The notes beneath the pieces were generated by a model. That model was not told where the DNA came from and made no database searches. It saw nothing but the letters and a program-made list of their open reading frames with translations. Position numbers and translations under genes: made by a program. Shown here one piece after another: positions 1 through 6,522 of a stretch of DNA of 6,522 nucleotides. The DNA is taken from assembly GCA_011524615.1 (NCBI GenBank), contig WTJZ01000034.1:1-6522 (forward strand). Reading direction: 5' to 3'. The DNA is from Akkermansiaceae bacterium (lineage in GTDB: Bacteria; Verrucomicrobiota; Verrucomicrobiia; Verrucomicrobiales; Akkermansiaceae). Within the stretch, counting starts at the first letter, position 1. Each line of letters opens with the position of its first letter.

Positions 1-8
1 CCTAGAAC

Positions 9-43
9 AAAAAAACGCAGTAGGGTTACCTACTGCGTTTTTT
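9..43 (-). terminator. Intrinsic terminator of gltB (possibly bidirectional)
   Basis: A perfect 9-bp stem (16-24 with 29-37) closes on the 4-base loop GTTA. The stem is flanked by seven A on the left (9-15) and six T on the right (38-43). Read on the minus strand, it lies just downstream of the gltB stop codon and ends in a run of seven U, the classic intrinsic terminator layout. Because both sides carry A/T tracts, it could also stop transcription arriving on the plus strand from outside the window. Its place directly after gltB argues that no further gene is co-transcribed downstream of gltB. Confidence 0.92.
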
Positions 44-66
44 GATCTTAGCTAGTGAAGCTGGGA

Positions 67-3000
67 TTATGCGTTGGCGATTTCTTCTTCGCCTGCGTTT
101 TCGTGTGCTTCTTCAGCGAGTTCGAGCGTGTGCTTTTCCTTAGGAATGACACGAACGATCTTCTTCACGTTAGAGTCCCAGTCAGCGAGGATTTCCTTCG
201 CACGTGCTGAGCCGGTGAGTTCGAGGTGCTTCTCGATCTGCGCCTTGACTTCTGCGATGTGCTCTGGACGCTTCACCTGGAGAGGGACGACCATCTCTGG
301 GTTGATACGTGATTGGAACTTGCCGTCGATGTTGTAGACGTATGCGGTACCACCTGACATCCCTGCGCCGAAGTTTTGGCCGGTACGTCCGAGGATGGTG
401 ATGAGACCATTGGTCATGTACTCACATCCGTGATCTCCTGTGCCCTCTACTACTGCAGTAGCACCTGAGTTACGAACACCGAAACGCTCACCTGCACGTC
501 CATTGATGTAGACGTTACCACCGGTGGCACCGTAGAGACAGGTGTTACCAACGATAGAGTTCTCTTCAGCCTTGAAGAGGTGACCAGCTGGTGGGTTGAC
601 GATGATTTGACCACCTGACATGCCCTTACCTACGTAGTCGTTACCTTCACCAATGACGTGGATGTTGACACCCTGTACGAGGAAGGTTCCGAGAGACTGA
701 CCAGCAGTACCCTTGAAGGTGAGGTTGATCGTGCCGTGTGGAAGAACGCGGTTACCGTCGAACTGCATTGCGAGAGCACCTGAGAGACGGGTACCGAGGT
801 TACGGTCGGTGTTGACGACGTTGTACTCTAGGTTAAGAGCGGCGCGGTCGAGAACGTTAGCGACTGGAGCGTCTGCAGCAGCCTCTGTCGCCTTAGCGAT
901 GTCCTGGAGGATATCGATGTCGAGAGCTGGCTTGTGGAGTCCGTCATTACGCTCTTGCTTACAGATGAGCGCGACATCTTCCTGCTTCATGCCGTGCGTC
1001 TCAGCGACTGCTGGAGAGACGTCCTTGAGGATGGTTGAGAGGTCGAGGGTGTTTGCCTTCGGGTGACCAGGGACCTCGCGTTGTTCGAGGAATTCTGGGC
1101 GACCGATGAGGTCGTCGAGCTTGGTGACACCGATGCTAGCCATGATCTCACGTGCTTCATTAGCAACGCCGGTCATGAAGTTGATGACATGCTCAGGAGT
1201 ACCCTTGAACTTAGCACGCCACTTAGGATCTGTGGTTGCGACACCTACTGGACAGTTGTTGAGGTGACACTTACGGACGTATACACATCCCATCGCGATC
1301 ATGGCGATCGTACCGAAGTTGAACTGCTCTGCACCGAGGATCGCACCTACGATGATGTCCTTACCATTACGGAGACCACCATCTGTACGGAGCGTTACAC
1401 GCTCACGGAGATTGTTCAGAACGAGTGCTTGCTGAGCCTCTGAGATACCGAGTTCCCATGGGAGACCTGCGTACTTCGTAGAAGAGAGAGGAGAGGCAGC
1501 CGTACCACCATCGTGACCAGAGACGAGGATGTTATCAGCGTTTGCCTTCGCTACACCTGCGGCGATCGTTCCGACACCAGCTGCAGATACGAGCTTCACT
1601 GTTACCTTCGCCTTAGGGTTGACTTCCTTCAGGTCTTGGATGAGCTGAGCAAGGTCCTCAATCGAGTAGATATCGTGGTGTGGAGGAGGGGAGATGAGTT
1701 GTACTCCAGGCTGGGTGTGACGGAGACGTGCGATGAGTCCGTTCACCTTGTGTGCTGGGAGCTGTCCACCTTCACCTGGTTTAGCACCTTGAGCGAGCTT
1801 GATCTCGAGTTCGTCTGCATTCACGAGGTAGTGAGCAGAGACACCGAATCGTCCAGAAGCAACCTGCTTGATCGCAGAACGAGCAAGGTCACCGTTTGGA
1901 TAAGGGCGGAAACGCTTGGTGTCTTCACCACCTTCACCTGAGTCAGATTTAGCCCCGATACGGTTCATCGCGATTGCGAGAGTCTCGTGAGCCTCTGGAG
2001 AGAGAGCACCCATAGACATCGCTGCGGTCGTGAAGCGGCGCATGATGTTCTCCGCTGGTTCTACGTCTTCGATAGGAACTGGTCCTGATGACTTAGGAAC
2101 GAACTTGAGGATGTCCTTGATCGCTACCGGGTTGACCTCGAGCTGTGCCTGTACATAGCCCTCGTAGTCGTCCTTATCACCTGATTTAACGAAGGTGTGG
2201 AAGTTCTTGATCACTTCTGTTGGGAGAGCGTGACGCTCTTGTCCCTTACGGAAGCGGTTGTAGCCTGGGTCACCAAGGTCGAGAGGCTCTGATGGTGCGG
2301 TCTCGAATGCGGTACGGTGACGGATGAGTGATTCCTCAGCGATGTGGGTGTATCCGATACCACCGATACGTGAGTGCGTTCCTGAGAAGGAGGCGTCGAT
2401 GACTTCTGATCCGATACCAACCGCTTCAAAGATTTGAGCACCTTGGTATGAGTTCAGTACGCTGATACCCATCTTAGACATGATCTTGAGGAGGCCTTTT
2501 TCGAGCGCCTTACGGTAATTCTTCATACCGATCTCAGCTGTCATGTTTTCTCCGAGTTTGCCTTTAGCATCAGCTGCGATGACCTGACGGACGGTTGCGA
2601 AACCGAGGTATGGACATACTGCTGTCGCTCCGTAACCGAAGAGAGTAGCGATGTGGTGCGTGTCACGCGCATCACCGGTCTCAACAACGATCGACGCACG
2701 GAGACGCTTCTTGCTGCTGACGAGTGAGTGGTGAATCGATCCTGTAGAGAGGAGAGATGGAACTGGAACACGCTCTGGTGAGGTCGCACGGTCTGAGATG
2801 ACGATGATTTCTGCTCCGCTTTCTACCGCTGCGTCCGCTTCCTTACAGAGGCGTTCGATCGCCTTTTGGAGGCCTTCAGCGCCTTCTGAGAGAGGCCATG
2901 TCGCATCGATAACGACTGATGGGAACTCGCTCGATGGAGCGGTTTCGTTTTGCTTGATCGTCTCGAGCTCGTGCTCAAAGAGGATAGCAGACTCAAGCTG

Positions 3001-4701
3001 GAGGATACGAGCGTGATCTGGAGTCTCCTCGAGGAGGTTACGCTCTGCACCGAGACCAGCCTCTAGGGTCATCACTGCCCACTCACGGATCGGGTCGATC
3101 GGCGGGTTCGTCACCTGAGCAAAGAGCTGTCGGAAGTATGTGTAGAGCAGACGAGGGAAGGTCGAGAGGGACGCAAGAGGAATGTCGTCACCCATTGAGA
3201 AGACTGCTTCTTGACCGTTCTTGATCATCGGTGGGAATACCATGTCGAGGTCTTCCTTCGTGACCGCGTGTGTTACTTGCTGTTGAGAGAGTTCTACCGC
3301 ATTGTAGTCCTGAGCAGGGGTGATCGCTTCCTCTGAGACGTAGTTCTTGAGGAGGACCTTATTGTCTGAGACCCAGTCGTGGTATGGCTTCTGTGCGGCG
3401 AGGCCTTCCTTCACGTCACGGTCTTCTGTGAGGATACCGGTAACAGTGTCTGCTGAGATCATCTGTCCTGGTCCGAGACGGCCACGGCGGATGATGTGCT
3501 CGTCTGGGAGTACTACTGCACCTGACTCTGATCCAACGTAGAGGATACCAGTGTCGGTAAGGGTGAAGCGTGATGGACGGAGGCCATTTCGGTCGAGCGA
3601 GGCAACGAGCTTACGTCCGTCTGTGTATACGAGACCTGCAGGTCCGTCCCATGGCTCTGAGAATGATGAGGTGTAGTCGTAGAAGGAACGAACTTGGTCT
3701 GAGAGTTCCTTATTGTGCTTGTATGCAGGTGGAACGAGGATCGACATCGCGTGCTCTGGAGAGAACCCTGACATGATGAGGAGCTCTAGGCAGTGGTCGA
3801 GTGATGATGAGTCTGACTCGTTCTCGATGAAGAGGTTACGGACAAGGTTGATGTCGTCGCCCCAGATCTCTGACTTGAAGAACTCTTCACGCGAAGACAT
3901 CCAGTTACGGTTACCGCGGACAGTGTTGATCTCACCGTTGTGACACATCATACGGAACGGTTGCCCGAGAGGCCATGCTGGGAAGGTATTGGTCGAGAAA
4001 CGTTGGTGATAGAGAGCGATCTTAGTCTTGAAGTCTGAATCTCCGAGGTCGGTGTAGAAGTTACGGAGAGCCGCTGACATCGCTAGTGCCTTATAGCCGA
4101 TGAGACGAGAAGAAAGGGTCGGGATGTAGAATCCATTGACGTCACGGAACTCGAGTTCGATCTCACGACGAACGAGGTAGAGGGTACGCTCGTATGAATC
4201 TTCGTCTAGACCTGCAGTGTTCTCGATGAGGAGGTGCTTGATCGTCGGGCACGTGCGCTGTGCGGTGACCCCGAGTTCGTCGTGGTTCACTGGAACGTCA
4301 CGCCATCCGAAGATGCCAAGCTTACGCTTGGTGACGATCCCTTCTGCGAATGAGCAGATTTGCTTAGCGAGCGCGTCATCATCATTAGGAAGGAAGAAGA
4401 CACCAACCCCAAGGTCTGAATCCTTCTTAAGAGTTTGTCCCATCTTATCGAGTTCTCTCTTGAAGAGTGAGACAGGAAGTTGACAGAGAACACCAGATCC
4501 GTCACCAGATTTTCCATCGGCGTCGATCGCTCCACGGTGCTGCATGTTACCTACAGAACAGAGTGCATAATCGAGGACGTTATAGTTAGCGTCACCCTGG
4601 AGTTGGGCAATTGCACCCATTCCACAGTTAGCAGTTTCATTGCGGAGACTGTGGAGAGAACCTGCTGAATTTGGCGTGTAGCGTAAGTCGTACGGTGTCA
4701 T
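67..4701 (-). CDS. gltB: Glutamate synthase (GOGAT), large/alpha subunit
   Basis: Cytoplasmic iron-sulfur flavoenzyme of ammonium assimilation. It hydrolyses glutamine and channels the ammonia to 2-oxoglutarate, giving two glutamates. The 1544 residues show the full family order. A class II glutamine amidotransferase domain spans about 26-440, with presumed nucleophile Cys26 in NCGMG after a 25-residue propeptide, and HNGEINTVRGNRNW from His254. The central domain spans about 490-790 (NPPIDPIRE at 532). The FMN-binding synthase domain spans about 850-1215, with SGEGGED (Glu923) and KPGEGGQLP (Lys974). The 3Fe-4S cysteines are C1139, C1145 and C1150 (C-x5-C-x4-C). A GXGXG beta-helix domain spans about 1280-1490, with GTAGQS at 1331, followed by an acidic tail. 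The ATG is the only start after an in-frame stop at 4729-4731; no clear Shine-Dalgarno is seen. Between GGED and SAIKQV there are 14 residues, too few for the complete ferredoxin loop, which favours the NAD(P)H-type subunit. However, no gltD lies beside it. Codon use is strongly biased (CTC, CGT, GGT). Confidence 0.98.
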   Translation of the reverse strand: MTPYDLRYTPNSAGSLHSLRNETANCGMGAIAQLQGDANYNVLDYALCSVGNMQHRGAIDADGKSGDGSGVLCQLPVSLFKRELDKMGQTLKKDSDLGVGVFFLPNDDDALAKQICSFAEGIVTKRKLGIFGWRDVPVNHDELGVTAQRTCPTIKHLLIENTAGLDEDSYERTLYLVRREIELEFRDVNGFYIPTLSSRLIGYKALAMSAALRNFYTDLGDSDFKTKIALYHQRFSTNTFPAWPLGQPFRMMCHNGEINTVRGNRNWMSSREEFFKSEIWGDDINLVRNLFIENESDSSSLDHCLELLIMSGFSPEHAMSILVPPAYKHNKELSDQVRSFYDYTSSFSEPWDGPAGLVYTDGRKLVASLDRNGLRPSRFTLTDTGILYVGSESGAVVLPDEHIIRRGRLGPGQMISADTVTGILTEDRDVKEGLAAQKPYHDWVSDNKVLLKNYVSEEAITPAQDYNAVELSQQQVTHAVTKEDLDMVFPPMIKNGQEAVFSMGDDIPLASLSTFPRLLYTYFRQLFAQVTNPPIDPIREWAVMTLEAGLGAERNLLEETPDHARILQLESAILFEHELETIKQNETAPSSEFPSVVIDATWPLSEGAEGLQKAIERLCKEADAAVESGAEIIVISDRATSPERVPVPSLLSTGSIHHSLVSSKKRLRASIVVETGDARDTHHIATLFGYGATAVCPYLGFATVRQVIAADAKGKLGENMTAEIGMKNYRKALEKGLLKIMSKMGISVLNSYQGAQIFEAVGIGSEVIDASFSGTHSRIGGIGYTHIAEESLIRHRTAFETAPSEPLDLGDPGYNRFRKGQERHALPTEVIKNFHTFVKSGDKDDYEGYVQAQLEVNPVAIKDILKFVPKSSGPVPIEDVEPAENIMRRFTTAAMSMGALSPEAHETLAIAMNRIGAKSDSGEGGEDTKRFRPYPNGDLARSAIKQVASGRFGVSAHYLVNADELEIKLAQGAKPGEGGQLPAHKVNGLIARLRHTQPGVQLISPPPHHDIYSIEDLAQLIQDLKEVNPKAKVTVKLVSAAGVGTIAAGVAKANADNILVSGHDGGTAASPLSSTKYAGLPWELGISEAQQALVLNNLRERVTLRTDGGLRNGKDIIVGAILGAEQFNFGTIAMIAMGCVYVRKCHLNNCPVGVATTDPKWRAKFKGTPEHVINFMTGVANEAREIMASIGVTKLDDLIGRPEFLEQREVPGHPKANTLDLSTILKDVSPAVAETHGMKQEDVALICKQERNDGLHKPALDIDILQDIAKATEAAADAPVANVLDRAALNLEYNVVNTDRNLGTRLSGALAMQFDGNRVLPHGTINLTFKGTAGQSLGTFLVQGVNIHVIGEGNDYVGKGMSGGQIIVNPPAGHLFKAEENSIVGNTCLYGATGGNVYINGRAGERFGVRNSGATAVVEGTGDHGCEYMTNGLITILGRTGQNFGAGMSGGTAYVYNIDGKFQSRINPEMVVPLQVKRPEHIAEVKAQIEKHLELTGSARAKEILADWDSNVKKIVRVIPKEKHTLELAEEAHENAGEEEIANA

Positions 4702-4724
4702 CTTCGTTATTGATTTAGGGGGTT

Positions 4725-4740
4725 GTTGTTATGCTACAAC
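4725..4740 (-). repeat. Short inverted repeat just upstream of the gltB start
   Basis: GTTGT (4725-4729) and ACAAC (4736-4740) are perfect 5-base inverted repeats around a 6-base centre. The inner edge lies 23 bases before the gltB ATG. It could be a small hairpin in the gltB mRNA leader or a half-site pair for a DNA-binding regulator. The short length means chance is a real alternative. Confidence 0.35.
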
Positions 4741-4741
4741 G

Positions 4742-4788
4742 TCTCACTGCTTCTAGGATCTGCAACCGATTTTGTGTTGCGAGTGAGA
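4742..4788 (-). promoter_or_regulatory. Nested inverted repeats, possible structured gltB leader or operator
   Basis: An outer perfect 7-bp pair (TCTCACT at 4742-4748 with AGTGAGA at 4782-4788) encloses an inner 5-bp pair (GCAAC at 4762-4766 with GTTGC at 4776-4780, 9-base loop). The 3' arm of the inner stem and that of the outer stem (plus strand) are separated by one base, so the two helices could nearly stack, leaving a 13-base bulge on the other side. If gltB is transcribed from further upstream, this would be part of its 5' leader. A role in nitrogen-responsive control is speculation; no known RNA family was recognised. Confidence 0.35.
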
Positions 4789-4867
4789 AGGTGTTAGCAT
4801 TCTCCGCCTCGTCTGGAGGACAAGTCGGGTTGGCGACATAAGCGCAAAAACGTATTTAAGACAAGTG

Positions 4868-4892
4868 AGAATTCAAAATCTGCAAGAATTCA
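4868..4892 (+). repeat. Two direct copies of AGAATTCA
   Basis: AGAATTCA occurs at 4868-4875 and again at 4885-4892, a spacing of 17 bases. The first copy is preceded by CAAGTG and the second by CTGCA, with CAAG shared near both. Each copy contains the palindrome GAATTC. The spacing is not a clean multiple of a helical turn. It may be a pair of regulator sites for either gene, or chance. Confidence 0.3.
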
Positions 4893-4941
4893 TGAACGAG
4901 GACAGGCATGAGCGATGAATAGAATATTGCAAAAGCTGGGT

Positions 4942-4954
4942 GAGATCTGATCTC
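4942..4954. promoter_or_regulatory. 13-base palindrome, possible operator
   Basis: GAGATC and GATCTC form a perfect inverted repeat around a single T. The outer bases TGAG (4941-4944) and CTCA (4955-4958) offer a second, overlapping symmetric pair. It lies about 150 bases from the sulfatase start and 240 bases from the gltB start. This compact symmetry suits a dimeric DNA-binding protein better than an RNA hairpin, since the loop would be one base. No regulator family is identified from it. Confidence 0.3.
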
Positions 4955-5060
4955 CTCAGTGCAGGATGCAACGAAGTGGTGAGTAAGAGGGGGACGATTT
5001 ATCCATATTCTGAATAGGTGAATGAGGCGCTAAAGGGGGGCGTGACAACCTAGAATTTTT

Positions 5061-5089
5061 TTGATAGCATTTATTCAAAACTCTGTATT
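5061..5089 (+). promoter_or_regulatory. Weak sigma70-like promoter candidate for the sulfatase gene
   Basis: TTGATA (5061-5066) resembles a -35 box and is followed, after 17 bases, by TGTATT (5084-5089), a four-of-six match to a -10 box. Other A/T-rich hexamers just downstream could serve instead. If correct, transcription would begin only a few bases before the ATG at 5102, giving a nearly leaderless mRNA. That would fit the absence of a Shine-Dalgarno sequence. The local A/T-richness makes accidental matches easy. Confidence 0.3.
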
Positions 5090-5101
5090 TATATATCCAT
5101 T

Positions 5102-6522
5102 ATGAAGATTTTGTTCACAATTATGTTAGGGCTACTCAGCGTGCACGCGAGTCAGCAGCCTAACATCGTATTGGTCATCGCGGATGACCAAGGGTATGGG
5201 GACCTCGGGTATACAGGGAACCCTGTCATCCAGACCCCGAATATTGATGAGTTGATTAAGGAATCGGTCTGGCTAGAGGATTACCACGTGGGGCCGTCAT
5301 GTTCTCCTACACGTTGCTCACTCCTCACGGGGCACTGGACGAATAGAACGGGTGTATGGCATACGATCAATGGGCGCTCGATGCTGAGAGAGAATGAGGT
5401 CACGTTAGCGGACTATCTGGCAAATGCGGGATATGAGACGGGGATCTTTGGTAAGTGGCACTTAGGTGATAACTACCCATACCGTCCTGAGGATCGTGGA
5501 TTTACGTACACATACTATCACGGCGCTGGAGGGATCGGGCAGACGCCTGACCTCTGGAATAATGATTACTTTGATGACAGATATCATCACAATGGTGAGG
5601 TCGTGCAGGCGGAGGGGTATTGTACAGATGTCTTCTTCTCAGAGGCTCGTAAGTTTGTGAAGCAGTCCGTGGATGCTCATAAGCCTTTCTTCGCATACAT
5701 CTCTACCACCGCTCCGCATACTCCGCTGAGTGTTCCTCAGGAATATATGGATCGCTATGTCGGGAAGGACGGCGTGTCTGATAAGGTGGCCGCCTTCTAT
5801 GGCATGATCTCTAATATTGATGAGAATGTTGGTGTGTTTCGGAACTTCCTCAAGGATCTAGGTGTCGATCGTGATACGATCTTCATCTACACCACTGATA
5901 ATGGGACCGCAACGGGCGATGAGTTCTATAACGCTCAGATGAGAGGGAAGAAGTGTAGTGAGTACGAAGGAGGACACCGTGTTCCGTTCGCTCTGCGTTG
6001 GCCTGAATATGGCATCGATCAGCACAAGACCATTACGGAGCTGACTCACATGGTCGACATTGTGCCGACCTTATTACAGTTCTGTGGAGTAGAGACCGAT
6101 GGGAGTACTTCCTTTGATGGTGTGAGCCTAGATGGACTCATGACGGATGCCGCCGAGGCGCAGGGGGTAGATTGGCAAAAGCGAGTCGTTATCTCGGATT
6201 CACAGCGGGTCAAAGATCCAGTGAAGTGGAAGCAGTCAGCTACTATGAGCGGTAAGTGGCGTCTCATCAACGGCAAGGAACTCTACAATGTGAGCAAAGA
6301 CCCTAGCCAAAAGGTGAATGTCATCAAGAAGCACCCGAAGGTAGCGAAACGATTAAAGCAGTTCTATGAAGAGTGGTGGGCGGAGCTCGAGCCGACCTTC
6401 TCTCAGACAACGGAGATCTACATCGGAGCAACAGAGTGCCCTGAGGTAATCCTCACCGCTCACGACTGGATCCAGAGAAAGTATCCACCATGGAACCAGT
6501 CTCAGATGAGAAGCGCGTATGA
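5102..6522 (+). CDS. Secreted formylglycine-dependent sulfatase (arylsulfatase family), 3' end beyond window
   Basis: A type I sulfatase of the alkaline phosphatase superfamily, hydrolysing sulfate esters outside the cytoplasm; the substrate cannot be read from the sequence. It starts with a short Sec signal peptide (Lys2, hydrophobic 3-12, likely cleavage after VHA at 16). Metal ligands Asp28-Asp29 lie in VIADDQGYGD. CSPTR has Cys67, to be oxidised to formylglycine, and Arg71. GKWHLG gives Lys118 and His120. APHTP gives His206. TTDNGT gives metal ligands Asp266 and Asn267. RGKKCSEYEGGHRVP gives Lys284. The tail carries HDW and PWNQ motifs seen in Planctomycetes and Verrucomicrobia sulfatases. 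The frame is open through 473 codons and the last two bases start another codon, so the C-terminus is cut by the window; roughly another 100 residues would be typical (inference). An in-frame TAG at 5051-5053 and no other start before 5102 fix the start. No Shine-Dalgarno is visible. Codon use is relaxed. Confidence 0.95.
   Translation, partial: MKILFTIMLGLLSVHASQQPNIVLVIADDQGYGDLGYTGNPVIQTPNIDELIKESVWLEDYHVGPSCSPTRCSLLTGHWTNRTGVWHTINGRSMLRENEVTLADYLANAGYETGIFGKWHLGDNYPYRPEDRGFTYTYYHGAGGIGQTPDLWNNDYFDDRYHHNGEVVQAEGYCTDVFFSEARKFVKQSVDAHKPFFAYISTTAPHTPLSVPQEYMDRYVGKDGVSDKVAAFYGMISNIDENVGVFRNFLKDLGVDRDTIFIYTTDNGTATGDEFYNAQMRGKKCSEYEGGHRVPFALRWPEYGIDQHKTITELTHMVDIVPTLLQFCGVETDGSTSFDGVSLDGLMTDAAEAQGVDWQKRVVISDSQRVKDPVKWKQSATMSGKWRLINGKELYNVSKDPSQKVNVIKKHPKVAKRLKQFYEEWWAELEPTFSQTTEIYIGATECPEVILTAHDWIQRKYPPWNQSQMRSAY

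Larger units (their letters stand above)
4702..5101. other. Divergent intergenic region between gltB and the sulfatase gene
   Basis: These 400 bases separate two divergent start codons and must hold the promoters of both genes. I found no open reading frame with gene-like content, no tRNA-like fold and no recognisable riboswitch; in particular, I do not see the conserved core of the glnA glutamine-sensing RNA as I remember it. The part next to gltB holds two small inverted repeats. The middle holds an 8-base direct repeat and a 13-base palindrome. The last 60 bases before the sulfatase become clearly A/T-rich. No convincing -35/-10 pair for gltB could be chosen by eye on the minus strand. Confidence 0.85.

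Noticed and set aside
1063..1941. Two long plus-strand open frames (1063-1443, 126 codons; 1513-1941, 142 codons) inside gltB
   Set aside because: They lie antisense to a conserved GltB domain. Their compositions simply mirror the biased GltB codons (CTC read as GAG, CGT as ACG), which removes stops on the opposite strand. They show no recognisable domain or start signal.
2211..3050. Minus-strand open frames overlapping gltB in other frames (rich in Ser, Arg and Thr)
   Set aside because: They lie fully within gltB, have low-complexity compositions typical of frame-shifted translation, and match nothing I recognise.
4702..4860. A glutamine riboswitch (glnA or downstream-peptide type) upstream of gltB
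   Set aside because: It would make biological sense, but I could not find the conserved core of either motif, as I remember them, on the minus strand. The visible stems do not form the expected junction.
4893..4922. Tiny ATG-started frames in the intergenic region (for example at 4893 and 4908)
   Set aside because: They are under ten codons, lack a ribosome binding site and show no features of a leader peptide such as runs of a regulatory amino acid.
5502..6276. Open frames on both strands within the sulfatase gene (for example 5502-5696, 5858-6049 and 6046-6276 minus)
   Set aside because: The plus-strand sulfatase frame carries every conserved motif, so these are shadows of it.
1..6522. 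A new defence, mobile or biosynthetic system
   Set aside because: Both genes belong to well-known enzyme families, and nothing in the window resembles transposase, integrase, nuclease, toxin-antitoxin or repeat-spacer structure.

Overview
The window holds two protein genes that diverge from a 400-base intergenic region. It reads as ordinary chromosomal DNA of a free-living bacterium. I see no insertion sequence, phage gene, CRISPR array, tRNA, rRNA or defence locus. The best lineage guess is the PVC group, probably Verrucomicrobiota. This is inference, resting on the type of secreted sulfatase, which is typical of marine Planctomycetes, Verrucomicrobia and Lentisphaerae, and on mid-range base composition. 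The glutamate synthase alone would not place the organism.

Layout. Positions 9-43 form a strong hairpin terminator. Positions 67-4701 (minus strand) encode a complete glutamate synthase large subunit (GltB, 1544 aa) with all expected domains and key residues. Positions 4702-5101 are non-coding and carry several small inverted and direct repeats plus a weak promoter candidate for the rightward gene. From 5102 to the window edge (plus strand) runs a secreted formylglycine-dependent sulfatase; 473 complete codons are visible and the 3' end lies outside the window.

The two genes are not an obvious functional pair. GltB serves ammonium assimilation in the cytoplasm, turning glutamine and 2-oxoglutarate into two glutamates. 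The sulfatase would act outside the cytoplasm, releasing sulfate from an unknown sulfate ester, plausibly an algal or host polysaccharide. They share only the intergenic region. Codon choice also differs: GltB uses a narrow set (Leu CTC, Arg CGT, Gly GGT/GGA), as expected of a highly expressed gene, while the sulfatase uses a relaxed set rich in GGG.

The points most worth a second look are that gltB stands alone, with a terminator directly after it and no gltD beside it, although it lacks the full ferredoxin-loop insertion; the repeat-rich gltB leader; and the apparently very short, Shine-Dalgarno-less leader of the sulfatase. I found no convincing undescribed system here.
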